A DNA stretch of 64,000 nucleotides from Fibrobacterota bacterium. GTDB lineage: Bacteria > Fibrobacterota > Fibrobacteria > UBA11236. Of the stretch, positions 18,501 to 26,431 are shown piece after piece. Both the position numbers and the translations under genes were made by a program. The stretch is taken from the NCBI GenBank assembly GCA_019509785.1, contig JAEKLQ010000021.1, positions 16,082 through 80,081 on the forward strand, read 5' to 3'. The notes beneath the pieces are model-generated. The model was not told the DNA's origin. It made no database searches and saw only the letters and a program-made list of their open reading frames with translations. How positions within the stretch are numbered: the first letter of the stretch is position 1; every line of letters starts with the position of its first letter.

Positions 18501-19103
18501 GGCCGTGCCGTTCTTGAGGGGGATGACCAGGGCTTCCGAGGAGTTGGGGCCGTTGGGCAAATCCAGGGTGGCGACGGAAGGATCATCGACGGACCAGATG
18601 AAGGATTGCTCGGCGAATTTGGGGAGGATGGCGGCGGTGACCTTGACGGCGGGATCGCCTGCTTGGAGGCTCAAGGATTCGGGGGAGAGTGAGAGCGAGT
18701 TGGGAACGGCTCCGGGTTCGGAGAGGGTGTCCACCACGACTTTGCCGCCTTGGTCGTCGAAGGTGCGGTTTTGATCCGCGCAAAGCGAACCATCTTTGAA
18801 CCAACCCCGCACGTGGACCTGGGCGCGGCCGCCCTTGTACTTCGAGGCGTCGAGGCCGTTCAATTCATCCAGCGACTTGAGGGGCCCTTCGAAAAGGGTA
18901 TCCAGGACCTTGCCCGAGGTATCCAACAGTTCCACTTGCAGGGTATCGCAATGGGTCCATGCCGAATCGGGCGTCAAATTGAATTTGGTTTCGCCGTCGG
19001 CTTGGTTCAATTGGCAGGACCAGAAAATGAGGAGGCCGGCGATGGAAGCGAGGGCGGCCAGGGCGAAGGCGCGGAAGCGGAGGGCGGATTTATGGCTGTT
19101 CAT
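15594..19103 (-). CDS. Large multidomain surface lipoprotein (module B, copy 2)
   Basis: A 1169-residue lipoprotein with signal and lipobox LIFWSC (Cys30). In order: an N-terminal beta domain (about 35-120), two bacterial Ig-like BID_2 repeats (about 130-305), three PKD-like units (about 306-585, with DYDGDGKLDD-type motifs), two cadherin-like beta-sandwich repeats (about 590-785), InlB/Flg_new-type repeats (from about 788) and a Cys-rich tail containing eight cysteines, including CCKLCC. The N-terminal domain and last two PKD units align with the lipoprotein at 20050-21051, so these are paralogues. It starts six bases after the stop of the TPR-like gene, implying coupling. An adhesive or structural role at the cell surface is inferred from the domains; nothing catalytic is seen. 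Confidence 0.85.
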   Translation of the reverse strand: MNSHKSALRFRAFALAALASIAGLLIFWSCQLNQADGETKFNLTPDSAWTHCDTLQVELLDTSGKVLDTLFEGPLKSLDELNGLDASKYKGGRAQVHVRGWFKDGSLCADQNRTFDDQGGKVVVDTLSEPGAVPNSLSLSPESLSLQAGDPAVKVTAAILPKFAEQSFIWSVDDPSVATLDLPNGPNSSEALVIPLKNGTAHVRARAKHDSTKTAVIVVQIGSTGGRSISLQPDSLSLYLGGPDSVLKASTAPDAKDGEIAWSSSDEAVVKVDDQGRVHGLKEGVATVMAKFGDASALARIRVKRDVPVLTVSNKSGAAVNSPIDFSPKATQEFGSIVMFKWDLDGDSTWDDSLPGPFLGNVADLPTQTTTFTKEGSHQVHFLVRDSEGNEAVATVTVDIGNQPPETVSKSKDTLVSINDFVALEAKVRDAEGKVALVGWDYDGDGKLDDSIKANDSTASIKGGHKYSAPGKYVATLYATDDAGKTGTDSVLITVVLDPPTADMGPDISVIAGSPVNFSVKGSDKFGAIAKREIKVGSASFLNLGKQDTSMVVPGDTGKVVVIGRVTDDDGNSAEDTMVVTLLPPSKSNNDLSSLIPSAGTLTPSFKPVTVAYSMAVAYTDSLVGVVATTTDPAASLLINGKPVASGKSSDSVALAVGTTLKAFEIVVTAQDGTQKSYSIAVTRAPSTDASLAKLDPAGFVLKPSFKSDIFDYADTVAFKVASVTVKPTASHPAAKLTVNDTALTSGTVSSPLALDVGDNLFKIVVTAQDGKAKSTYTVKVVRRAKVIVSRAIGAVTIVVDSLEAPLGAVVNLKAPDSTGFHFAKWALTEGSGTFGTGSSDSTANPAKLTVKAATVRATGSFAINVYTITGTISGFVGGAFDHASIQIQHGKDTSITLTPLVGYRILSVTDSGAALASLGTATKFGPKTYKLTNVTKSHTLVATFLKTYTLTTSVTGTGTISPVGTTEVDSGSTQAITMVSGSPSTGVWVSAFTDNGTDVVASLTGDRMNTSTYSLSGIAANHTVAAAFDVRSFTLKIYGHDLCVNQVTTCTDPRLCILHFCLVGSGPDSVVTPASFGTKWNITTDSTNASGTKFTQWNKDGVLFNVNRGTTTDPVTADVNYTAAYPCCKLCCIIIGPPITTDPITTSPVSATTIPVEKAQSQPQPTTP

Positions 19104-19109
19104 GACGTC

Positions 19110-19844
19110 CTACTTGGCGGCCTGGGTTTGGTTCGGAATGGTGATGGTATGCGTCGCAGGGGTATTGTCCGAGGTCGAAATGAGATAGACCACGGTTCCG
19201 GCCGTAATCAGGCCAACGCCTCCCGCCACCCACATGCCTTTGCTCTTCCAGAAGGATTCCTTTTCCTGGTGCGTCGCATCCTGGTATTCCTTGGACGGGC
19301 CGGCAGGCTGGGAAGCGGCGGCCTGTTCGGTATGGGCGGCGGAGCCGGTAGCGGGCTTTTCGGGCGAGGAGATCTGGGTGCTGTCGACGCCGAAGCCCTT
19401 CTGGCGGGCCACGAACTCCTTGCGCACCTTTTCGAAGATGCGATCGATTTCATCGCTGACGAACATATCGACCAGCTCGGCGGACGGCATCATTTCCAGC
19501 AGGCGGTACATGTAGTACTTCCCCTTCTCGCGCGTTTGCGGATTGGCCGAATAGACCACGGCCAAATGCTTGGCGATGAAGATGCTGTCGCCGCGCGAAT
19601 ATGTCTTATTGGATTTGGTGAAGGTCTCGATCAGCTTGGTGACCTTTTCGAAATCCCCTTCGTTGTAGGCGTTGTGGATGGCCTTCTGATCGAGCACCGT
19701 TCCCGTAGAAGCCTGGGCGGGAGCAGGTTGGGCGGCGGACGCGGCGGCCGGCTGGGGCGTGGGCGAAGATTGGCCCGCGAAAACCGAGGCGACGAGGAAA
19801 AAGATCAAGGTAGACCGGATCAGGACGGTGAGGACGCTATGCAT
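19110..19844 (-). CDS. TPR-like periplasmic protein with C-terminal TM (module A, copy 2)
   Basis: Unrecognised 244-residue protein. From the ATG at 19844 it has a signal-like hydrophobic N-terminus, an Ala/Pro/Gln-rich spacer, then a helical domain (AIHNAYNEGDFEKVTKLIE, DSIFIAKHLAVVYSANP, YYMYRLLEMMPSAEL, DEIDRIFEKVRKEF) that looks like degenerate TPR helices. A disordered linker follows, then one transmembrane helix (MWVAGGVGLITAGTVVYLI) and a short Thr-rich tail. The helical domain is clearly homologous to that in 21056-22066. An upstream in-frame start at 19886 is possible. It is immediately followed by a PKD lipoprotein gene, exactly as its paralogue is. Function unknown. Confidence 0.8.
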   Translation of the reverse strand: MHSVLTVLIRSTLIFFLVASVFAGQSSPTPQPAAASAAQPAPAQASTGTVLDQKAIHNAYNEGDFEKVTKLIETFTKSNKTYSRGDSIFIAKHLAVVYSANPQTREKGKYYMYRLLEMMPSAELVDMFVSDEIDRIFEKVRKEFVARQKGFGVDSTQISSPEKPATGSAAHTEQAAASQPAGPSKEYQDATHQEKESFWKSKGMWVAGGVGLITAGTVVYLISTSDNTPATHTITIPNQTQAAK

Positions 19845-20049
19845 ACGATATTCCCAGGAAGGAAGGATGATGCCGAAGGCTCGCAAAATCTAGTTATTCA
19901 GGAACTCCGGCCCATTAGATCCCGCCGGCCGTAACGAGCCCCTAAATCCTCCACCCTTGTCTTCCGGGCACGGGTTTCCCCGGAAGATCGCCTGAAACCA
20001 TTCCCACGCGGCTTGCCGGCCGCTCCTGGGGTATGGAAGATGATCGGCT

Positions 20050-21051
20050 TTAAGGGGTAACCGAGGAATCGGGAAGATTTCCGGAACCGGAATTTCCGGC
20101 AGGGGTCACGTGCACCACCAAGGTGTCGTAGGCCATCAGGTTATCCGAATCGATCACCCGCAGGATGCAGGTGAGATCGCCGGAGGACTTCGGGACCGGG
20201 AGGGTGGTCTCGGTTTGCGGCACGTTCGCGAACGGCGCTCCGTCAAAGCTCCAGGCGCGGTAGACGATGGGCCCGAACCCATCCTCGCCGCGCGCATGCA
20301 ATAGGATTACCCCGCCTACGGGGACCGTAGTGTCCTTACCGGCGTCGGCCCAGGGAGGATCGAGCTCCACATTTACCTTCACTTTGGCTTCCGCGAGCCC
20401 TTTCTTCAGATCCCAGACGCGCAGGGTGCATACGCGTTGGCCGGAGTCGGCATAGCGGACGCCGAAACGGATGCGGGCCTGGGAGCCGAGGATGACGGCC
20501 GAGTCCTTGGGGCCGTCGCCGCATTGCCAAGCATAAGAGGCGAGGTCCCCGTCGGCATCATAGACTTCCGTCGTGAGAGGCACGCTGTCGCGGATGGAGA
20601 CCGCGGTGTCGGAAGGGAACGAGGATAGGAAGGGCGGATGGGACGCCCCGGCCGCGGTTCCCGGATCCGGAACGGCCTTGGCCGAATCGTCGAATCGTTC
20701 GATGCGCAAGTCGAGAAGCCGCTGGGTGCTGCCTTCGTAAAGGCGGGTCTCGCGGTAAGCCAGGCGGGAGCCATGGTAGCCCTCGATCAGGATGCGCGCG
20801 GTTTCGCCGGAGTAGCTGCGCGCGGGCAGGCGCTCCAGGCGCTTGAGGTCCGGCAGGGTATCGTCATAAAGGGTCGCGACGCGTCGGCCGGTGGTATCGT
20901 CCAGATTGATGGCGATGCGGGAATAATCGAGGAGATTCGGTCCGGCCTCGAGGCGGAAATAAGTCTCGGGCTCGGTCGAGTTCAGGCAAGCCGATACGCA
21001 AAGCGATGCCGCCGCCGCCAGCAAGCGCAGGAATCCATTAAGAGACCCCAT
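20050..21051 (-). CDS. PKD-domain lipoprotein (module B, copy 1)
   Basis: A 333-residue predicted lipoprotein. From the ATG at 21051 the signal peptide ends in the lipobox CVSAC, then an N-terminal beta domain begins with ETYFRLEAGP and includes ARILIEGYHGSRLAYRE, followed by two PKD/Ig-like units (DADGDLASYAWQCGDG, and DPPWADAGKDTTVPVGG to the end). The same order and linker (VELDPP versus VVLDPP) occur in the 1169-residue copy. The start lies four bases after the stop of the module A gene; the frame extends to 21090, but that start would overlap it. Likely attached to the outer membrane. The 199-base gap after it before the next module (19845-20049) shows no clear terminator. Confidence 0.82.
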   Translation of the reverse strand: MGSLNGFLRLLAAAASLCVSACLNSTEPETYFRLEAGPNLLDYSRIAINLDDTTGRRVATLYDDTLPDLKRLERLPARSYSGETARILIEGYHGSRLAYRETRLYEGSTQRLLDLRIERFDDSAKAVPDPGTAAGASHPPFLSSFPSDTAVSIRDSVPLTTEVYDADGDLASYAWQCGDGPKDSAVILGSQARIRFGVRYADSGQRVCTLRVWDLKKGLAEAKVKVNVELDPPWADAGKDTTVPVGGVILLHARGEDGFGPIVYRAWSFDGAPFANVPQTETTLPVPKSSGDLTCILRVIDSDNLMAYDTLVVHVTPAGNSGSGNLPDSSVTP

Positions 21052-21055
21052 GCCG

Positions 21056-22066
21056 TTAGGGGCTCTTAGACAAGCTCGCGGGAACCGCATAGGTCTTTCC
21101 CGGCCCGCCGCTTTCGGAGCCGGCGTGCCAAAGGGTGAAGGCGATGGCCGCGATCGCGGCTCCGCCGCCGATCCAAACTCCCGGCTTTTTCCAGACGGGA
21201 TTGGACGTGTCGGACTCGGAGACGTTCTCGACCCCGGCTACCGAAGGCGCCGCCAGGTCGACCGTGGGCCGGGACGGCGAAGAGTCGAAGGCGGAATCGA
21301 CCGCCGGCGCTCGGGCGGGTTCGGAACCGGAAGCGCGCGGGGAATGATCGGCAAGGGGCGCATCCCAAGGCCTGTATGGCTTGGCGGGAACCGCTTGGGG
21401 GCGGACGGCCGAGCGAACCTTGGGCGCGCCGGCCCGGCCCCTAGGCCGGACGGCGACCCTGGCCGGCAAGGTCCAGTCGTCGGAATAAGCGGGTTCGGAA
21501 GATTCACTCGGGGGCGCGGCCGGAATCGCACCTGCGGTTGAAGAATGGGAGGCGGGCGACATCGCGGCGATTGACGCTGCGGCCGTAGCCGGCGCGGCGG
21601 ACAGCGGAGCCGATGACTTGCGCGGCGCCACGGGTACGGTCCGGGCAATGGCCGCGGAAGCGGGGGCCGGGGTTTTGCCTTGGCTGTCCGAAGCGCGCAG
21701 ATCATGCTCCTTGCGGACTTTCTCGAACACCGCATCCACCTCATCGCCGACGTACATATCCAGCAAATCGGCGCGCGGGGAAAGATCGAGCAGGCGGAAC
21801 ATATGGTAGCGGCCCAGTTCGCGCGTGGCCGGCGCCGCCGCCAGCACAACGGCGAGATGTTTCTCCGCGAAAATGCTGTCGTCCTTGACGCAGGCGCATT
21901 GGCCCTTTCCGTACGGCTCCAGTTCGCGCAAGATCCGCTCGAATTCCCCGTCGTGGTACAAGGCGTGGATGCGGGCGCGATCGAGGGAACGGCGCGGCGC
22001 GGCCCAAGCCATGCTCGCGCAGAGGAGGGCGGCGGAAAGGATGAGGATGCGGGCCGGCAGGGCCAT
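21056..22066 (-). CDS. TPR-like periplasmic protein with C-terminal TM (module A, copy 1)
   Basis: Unrecognised 336-residue protein. A clean signal peptide (LILSAALLCASMAWA) is followed directly by the helical domain: RIHALYHDGEFERILRELE, DSIFAEKHLAVVLAAAP, YHMFRLLDLSPRADLLDMYV and DEVDAVFEKVRKEH. A long Pro/Ala/Ser/Arg-rich linker (about 150 residues) leads to one transmembrane helix near residues 295-315 and a short tail. The domain is shared with 19110-19844, with the invariant core KHLAVV, RLL, DM-V-DE and FEKVRKE. It is the first gene of the four-gene leftward run. Upstream, 22067-22263 is non-coding with no obvious promoter. Confidence 0.82.
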   Translation of the reverse strand: MALPARILILSAALLCASMAWAAPRRSLDRARIHALYHDGEFERILRELEPYGKGQCACVKDDSIFAEKHLAVVLAAAPATRELGRYHMFRLLDLSPRADLLDMYVGDEVDAVFEKVRKEHDLRASDSQGKTPAPASAAIARTVPVAPRKSSAPLSAAPATAAASIAAMSPASHSSTAGAIPAAPPSESSEPAYSDDWTLPARVAVRPRGRAGAPKVRSAVRPQAVPAKPYRPWDAPLADHSPRASGSEPARAPAVDSAFDSSPSRPTVDLAAPSVAGVENVSESDTSNPVWKKPGVWIGGGAAIAAIAFTLWHAGSESGGPGKTYAVPASLSKSP

Positions 22067-22263
22067 GGATTCCCTTCGGAATTCTTTCGCGGGCGGAAGG
22101 CCGCCATCGCGATCCGATCATAGGGACGGGAAGGGGCGGAGGGCAAGCCCCGCGACCGGGCCCGGGGCCGAGGTAACCTGTAAGTTAACGCGGAAGCTGG
22201 CGCGGGACTTGAAGCTAGAGCGGAAGGCGAAGTCCGGCTTCAACTCCCGCTGCTAAGATGCTA

Positions 22264-22301
22264 GCTCCGCTTCGGAGCGCCCGCTCCTAGGCGGAGCGGG
22301 C
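22264..22301 (-). terminator. Tandem GC hairpins after the sugar-dehydrogenase-like gene
   Basis: Two adjacent hairpins lie just past the stop at 22308. Arms 22279-22287 and 22293-22301 pair over nine bases with a five-base loop, and arms 22264-22269 and 22273-22278 pair over six bases with a three-base loop. There is no U-tract, so termination is an inference; a processing or stability element is the alternative. Confidence 0.5.
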
Positions 22302-22307
22302 AAGCCG

Positions 22308-24020
22308 TCAGAGCGAGTATTTGATCTTGAAAAGCCCCGAACCGATGCCGGCGGGCACGGAGATGAATTGGCTGTAGGCGTCCTGCCTTTGCGAGGCCTG
22401 GGCTGACCAGATCGTCTTGCCCTGGAGGTCGTACAAGGTGAAGCCGCGGTATCCGAGGGGAACTTCGATCTGCCGCTCGGAATCCCAGCCCAGGTGGATC
22501 AGCCCGCTCTTGCCCGACTGGAAAGGCGAAGCCATATCCTTATGGATCGAGACCGCCGGGGCGCAGGGGGCGCCCGTGTAGTCGAGCCGGAAGATCTTCG
22601 GCGGGGTGGAAGAGAAAGGCACCGGCATCGATCCGTTGGAGGTGAAATTGTAGAGGTTGTAATAGTCCAAGACGTACATCACCCCGTCGGGCCCGATATA
22701 GATTTCCAACGGGTGGATGAAGCCGCCGTTGGCGCCGGTATAGAACCGGGTCCGGTTCAGCACCTTGGTGTTATCCGCGTTCAGGGTATGCGCGTAAATG
22801 GTGCCGGCGTTCTTCCAATCGGTCACGAACCACACGCCGTCGAATTGGCCCGGCAGCTTCTTCGTCGAAGTCTGGGCCGGGTTGTAGCGGTAGATGGGCC
22901 CGGTGATGGCGGCGGCCTGGGTGTAGCCGTAGATCGCCCCTTGCGCGGGCGGCAGCTTCTGGACGCCGGTATTGTGGATGCCCGTATTCATGGGGGCGGC
23001 GGGGTCCTTGACGGGCGCGGCCTTGTACTGGTAATGCGGATTGCCTTCGGCGCCGGCGAAGTAAGGCCACCCCATGAAGCCCGGATGGGTCACGAGATTG
23101 AGCTCTTCCGTTTGCCAGCCCATGTCCGGGCCCACATCGCCCCAGGTCAAGAGGCCCTTGGCGTCGTCGACGGAAATGGTGTAGGGATTGCGATGGCCCA
23201 TGGTGTAGATCTCCGGCCGGATCTTGGCGAGTTCGGCGGGAGAATACATGGATGCGTAGTAATCCTTGAGGTTCCCGGGGGGAACGGTGTAACCCCCGTC
23301 GGCGGTGGGATGGATGCGCAGGATCTTGCCGCGCAAATCGTTCGAGTTGGCCGAATGCCCTTCGTCATCGGCATCGGGATAGCGGGTGTCGATGTAAGCA
23401 TTCGAATCCGCATCCCCGGAAGCGGGATTCAGGGTGTTATTGCCGACGGAGATCCACAGATCCCCCTTGCCGTCGATGCGGATGTCCCCGCCGGTATGGC
23501 AGCAGTAGTTCTTCTGGGTGGGCCAGGACAGGATCACCTTCTCGGAACCCATGTCCAATTGGTTCCCCGTAACCGTGAAGCGCGAGAGATGGGAGGAGTC
23601 CACCGCCGCCATCTGGTAATCGACGTAGAGCCAGTGGTTGGTCTCGAAGTTGGGATCGATGGTGAAGCCGACCAATCCGAATTCGTTATTGACGTTGTTC
23701 ATGCTCATATGCAGCGGGGAAGTGGTCGGAAAGGAATTGATCTTCCCGAGCTTGGTCACCGTCGCGCCGTCCGCGCTCAGCATCTTGATGGAGCCGCCCC
23801 GTTCCGAGAAGTAAATCGATCCGTCCTTGGCCACCGCGAAGCGGGTGACTTCGTCCAGATTCGGGTCTTTAGTCTTGTCCAGCACCGAGACCTTATTGAA
23901 ATTGGCCTCCGTCACATCCGTGCAGTTGGGCGCGCTGAACTTATCCTGGCCCCGCGCGGTCCCGAATCCTACCCCTGCCGACACCAACGCCGCCAGAGCC
24001 CATTTGCCATTCCTGCCCAT
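22308..24020 (-). CDS. Secreted PQQ-type glucose/sorbosone dehydrogenase homologue
   Basis: A 570-residue secreted beta-propeller. From the ATG at 24020 (GAGAGG upstream) there is a signal peptide ending in TARGQ. The glucose/sorbosone dehydrogenase (GSDH) fold follows, with DGSIYFSERGGSIKM, LVGFTIDPNF, HTGGDIRIDGKGDLWISVGNN, LRGKILRIHP, YTMGHRNPYTI and GDVGPDMGWQ, which carry the family His, Asp and Arg positions for PQQ/Ca binding. The last 65 residues (FTLYDLQGKTIWS to FKIKYSL) form a T9SS-like C-terminal sorting domain. Export and surface attachment or release are therefore likely. Substrate is unknown. An AAGCGTTTTGT word at 24081-24091 also occurs upstream of the GH44 gene. Confidence 0.85.
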   Translation of the reverse strand: MGRNGKWALAALVSAGVGFGTARGQDKFSAPNCTDVTEANFNKVSVLDKTKDPNLDEVTRFAVAKDGSIYFSERGGSIKMLSADGATVTKLGKINSFPTTSPLHMSMNNVNNEFGLVGFTIDPNFETNHWLYVDYQMAAVDSSHLSRFTVTGNQLDMGSEKVILSWPTQKNYCCHTGGDIRIDGKGDLWISVGNNTLNPASGDADSNAYIDTRYPDADDEGHSANSNDLRGKILRIHPTADGGYTVPPGNLKDYYASMYSPAELAKIRPEIYTMGHRNPYTISVDDAKGLLTWGDVGPDMGWQTEELNLVTHPGFMGWPYFAGAEGNPHYQYKAAPVKDPAAPMNTGIHNTGVQKLPPAQGAIYGYTQAAAITGPIYRYNPAQTSTKKLPGQFDGVWFVTDWKNAGTIYAHTLNADNTKVLNRTRFYTGANGGFIHPLEIYIGPDGVMYVLDYYNLYNFTSNGSMPVPFSSTPPKIFRLDYTGAPCAPAVSIHKDMASPFQSGKSGLIHLGWDSERQIEVPLGYRGFTLYDLQGKTIWSAQASQRQDAYSQFISVPAGIGSGLFKIKYSL

Positions 24021-24142
24021 CGCAATACCTCTCAATCCTGAAAAAGGAATCTCCCGGTTCTTAGTTACCTTATCTGGCCGAAGCGTTTTGTACAAACCCG
24101 GAAAGCCCGCACGGGCGGCCCGGGGCACTACCCGGAGGACCC

Positions 24143-25003
24143 ATGCCCGCCCCATTCCGCTTTCCCGCATTCGCTCCCGCTTTCGCCGCCTGGGCCGCCT
24201 GCGCGGCCCTTCCGGCATCGGCTTTCCGCGTCGCCAAGCCCGATTTCGCCCGCTTCGCGGGATCCCTCGACTGCCAATGGGACGGGGAATCCTGCCCAGG
24301 AGCGGCCAACGGCTTTATCGTCAAGGGACTGGCGGGAAGCGGCATTCCCGATCCGACCGCGGCCGAACTGGCCGCCGGGGGTAAGGTAGTGGTGGGATTC
24401 CTGGAAGGCAAGCCATTCTCTTGGCCGCGCTACTCCGTGGATTTCCCTTCCGCCAAATACCGTTGGGTGGTACTCAACGAACTTTCTTCGGGCGATCAGA
24501 ACGACGTCTTCCTCACCATGTGGAAGTCCGTCGGCGACAGCCTGGAATTCGTAAAAGCGAATCCGCGGGCTTATCCCCTCGATCTGGGTGAAACCTACGT
24601 CTACGCCAAGGCCCCGCTGCCCGACAATTCCCTGCTCGTCATCCTCAAAGGGGAAGGTTCGGACGCGGGCGTGACCCTGCAGGATTTCCGTTTCCTGCGC
24701 CTGCAAGCGCCGGATAAGGTCACCGAAGTGGCGCGCCGGACGAATAAAAGCGAAATCCCCGTGCAGAAGATCCTGGAGCGAATCAACAATGACGAACCGG
24801 TGGAAGCGGTAATCGACTCTTCTTTGACCTGCGAAATCGTGAAGGGCAAGAAGGCCCCGTCCGGCGGCCCCTTGATCCGTTTCCTGAAAACCCGCACCAG
24901 CGTCCTGTATACCAAGTCGGGTCCGCAGGAATCCCCGCTGGGAAAGGAAGAAACGACCCTCGACATCTGGAAACTCGCCAAGACAGGCCAAACCGTTCGT
25001 TGA
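24143..25003 (+). CDS. Secreted protein of unknown function
   Basis: Not recognised. The 286-residue product has an N-terminal signal peptide (FAAWAACAALPASA) and a soluble, moderately hydrophilic body with no repeats, transmembrane helices or familiar catalytic motif. Two Cys near the N-terminus (LDCQWDGESC) and one near residue 232 could form disulfides. Its stop codon TGA (25001-25003) overlaps the -35 box of the promoter for the next gene, so it is probably a separate transcript. Divergent from the sugar-dehydrogenase-like gene across a 122-base gap. Confidence 0.75.
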   Translation: MPAPFRFPAFAPAFAAWAACAALPASAFRVAKPDFARFAGSLDCQWDGESCPGAANGFIVKGLAGSGIPDPTAAELAAGGKVVVGFLEGKPFSWPRYSVDFPSAKYRWVVLNELSSGDQNDVFLTMWKSVGDSLEFVKANPRAYPLDLGETYVYAKAPLPDNSLLVILKGEGSDAGVTLQDFRFLRLQAPDKVTEVARRTNKSEIPVQKILERINNDEPVEAVIDSSLTCEIVKGKKAPSGGPLIRFLKTRTSVLYTKSGPQESPLGKEETTLDIWKLAKTGQTVR

Positions 25004-25029
25004 CCGCGCTCTAACCGCTGCCCTATAAT
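25000..25029 (+). promoter_or_regulatory. Sigma-70-type promoter for the FapA/HD-GYP pair
   Basis: TTGACC at 25000-25005 and a perfect TATAAT at 25024-25029 are separated by 18 bases. The start codon of the FapA gene is at 25055, with GGAGG six bases before it. The transcript leader would be about 20 bases. Confidence 0.75.
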
Positions 25030-25054
25030 GGGTCCGGGTATCCGGAGGCCCTAC

Positions 25055-26425
25055 ATGGAGTTGCGCGTCGAAAAAGGCGGCCTGGAAGCGCGGCTCCGTC
25101 TGGCACCGGTGAAAACCGAAACCGGAGGGTACGTCCTCCCCTCCCTGGCCGAAATCGAAGTTTTCCTCAAAGAGAAAGGGGTCAAGGCCCCGATGGATGC
25201 GGCCGCGGTCGAGGCTTGTTTCGAGCGCCTGGCCCATGGCCTTAACGCCGAGCCCATCGCCGCGCGAGGCAAACCTCCGGTCCCGGGCAAGGACGGGACC
25301 CTGGAATTCCTGATCGATCTCGAAACCGCCTTCGTCCCGCCCTCGGCGGACGCGGGCGCCGTCGATCTGCGCGCGTCCCTCATCCATACGGTGAGCCCGG
25401 GCCAGCCCTTGGCGGTATTGCATCCGCCCACCGCCGGCCTTCCCGGCCTGGACGTATTCGGCAACCTGGTGGGCTCCATCCCCGGCAAGGCGCTCCAGCC
25501 GCGCCTGGGCGCGAATACCATGCGCTCGGAGCACGATGCCAACTTGATCGTAGCGAAGACCTTAGGCCATGCCCGTCTCCAGGGCGGCGTCATGGAGGTG
25601 GAGGAATTCTACCAGGTTCCCGGCGACGTGGATTACGCCTCGGGCAACATCGCCTTTCCCAAATCGGTGCAAGTGCGCGGGGACGTGAAGGCGGGCTTCG
25701 CGGTGGAAGCGGGCGGCGACGTGGAGATCGAGGGCTTGGTGGAAGACTGTTCGGTGAAAGCCAAGGGCAAGCTGCTGGTGAAGGGCGGATTCACGGGGCA
25801 AGGGAAGGGCATGGTGCAGGCGGGCGGGGAAATCAGCCTGGGCTACGTGCGCAACCAGGCGGTGCGCGGCGAGGAATCCATCCGGGTGGCAAAGGAGGCG
25901 GTGAACAGCCGCATGCAATCGCGCCAGTCCGTATTGGTGAACGGCCTCTTGGCGGGAGGCAAGGTGCAGGCGCGCCATGCCATCGAATGCCAGGTGGCCG
26001 GGACCGAGACCGGTACGCCCACGCATTTGGAAGCGGGCTTCGATTACATCACCGCCGAGGAGATGGCGGACATCCGCGCGCAGATGGAAAAGATGGGCAA
26101 GTACGCCCGCAAGCTCGAAGAATCGCTACGGCACATCCACGATATGGAGCGGATGAACCGCGGGCTCGATCCCTGGGCCATCGATATGGTTTTCCAGATG
26201 GAAACGATGCGGGGCAAGGTGGACACCAAGATCAAGTCGCTGCGGGATCGATACAGCGTGCTGGATCGGTTGAGCGGAACCTCCGAATCGGCGACCATCA
26301 CGGTGCATCGGAAGACCTATCCCGGCGTGGTGATGAAAATCGGCCGCGATATATTGCTCGTGGACGAGGTCCTTAACGGCCCGAAAACCTTCTTCGCCAA
26401 AGACGGCGCCATCCTGATCCGCTGA
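25055..26425 (+). CDS. FapA (DUF342) domain protein
   Basis: A 456-residue cytoplasmic protein of the FapA/DUF342 family, which folds as a right-handed beta-helix and whose members affect polymer or surface processes. It has an N-terminal domain with GKPPVPGKDGTLEFLID, the HPPTAGLPGLDVFG motif, then stacked beta-helix turns (VDYASGNIAFPKSVQVRGDV, VEIEGLVEDCSVKAKGKLLVKGG, EISLGYVRNQAVRG, SVLVNGLLAGGKV) and a C-terminal coiled coil (residues about 330-400). The start at 25055 is chosen over ATG 25028 because GGAGG sits six bases upstream and 25028 overlaps the -10 box. It is co-directional with the HD-GYP gene six bases downstream. A larger paralogue is at 30933-32969. Confidence 0.85.
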   Translation: MELRVEKGGLEARLRLAPVKTETGGYVLPSLAEIEVFLKEKGVKAPMDAAAVEACFERLAHGLNAEPIAARGKPPVPGKDGTLEFLIDLETAFVPPSADAGAVDLRASLIHTVSPGQPLAVLHPPTAGLPGLDVFGNLVGSIPGKALQPRLGANTMRSEHDANLIVAKTLGHARLQGGVMEVEEFYQVPGDVDYASGNIAFPKSVQVRGDVKAGFAVEAGGDVEIEGLVEDCSVKAKGKLLVKGGFTGQGKGMVQAGGEISLGYVRNQAVRGEESIRVAKEAVNSRMQSRQSVLVNGLLAGGKVQARHAIECQVAGTETGTPTHLEAGFDYITAEEMADIRAQMEKMGKYARKLEESLRHIHDMERMNRGLDPWAIDMVFQMETMRGKVDTKIKSLRDRYSVLDRLSGTSESATITVHRKTYPGVVMKIGRDILLVDEVLNGPKTFFAKDGAILIR

Positions 26426-26431
26426 GGGCCC

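Noticed and set aside
16287..18692. 801-residue open frame opposite the large lipoprotein
   Set aside because: It is the antisense shadow of a Thr/Ser/Asp-rich gene in GC-rich DNA. The product is His/Gly/Arg/Asp low complexity with no domain or ribosome site, and the sense strand has a complete, homologous gene.
24128..25534. 468-residue leftward frame antisense to the secreted unknown and the FapA start
   Set aside because: Crosses a promoter and two genes supported on the other strand, with no domain or ribosome site.
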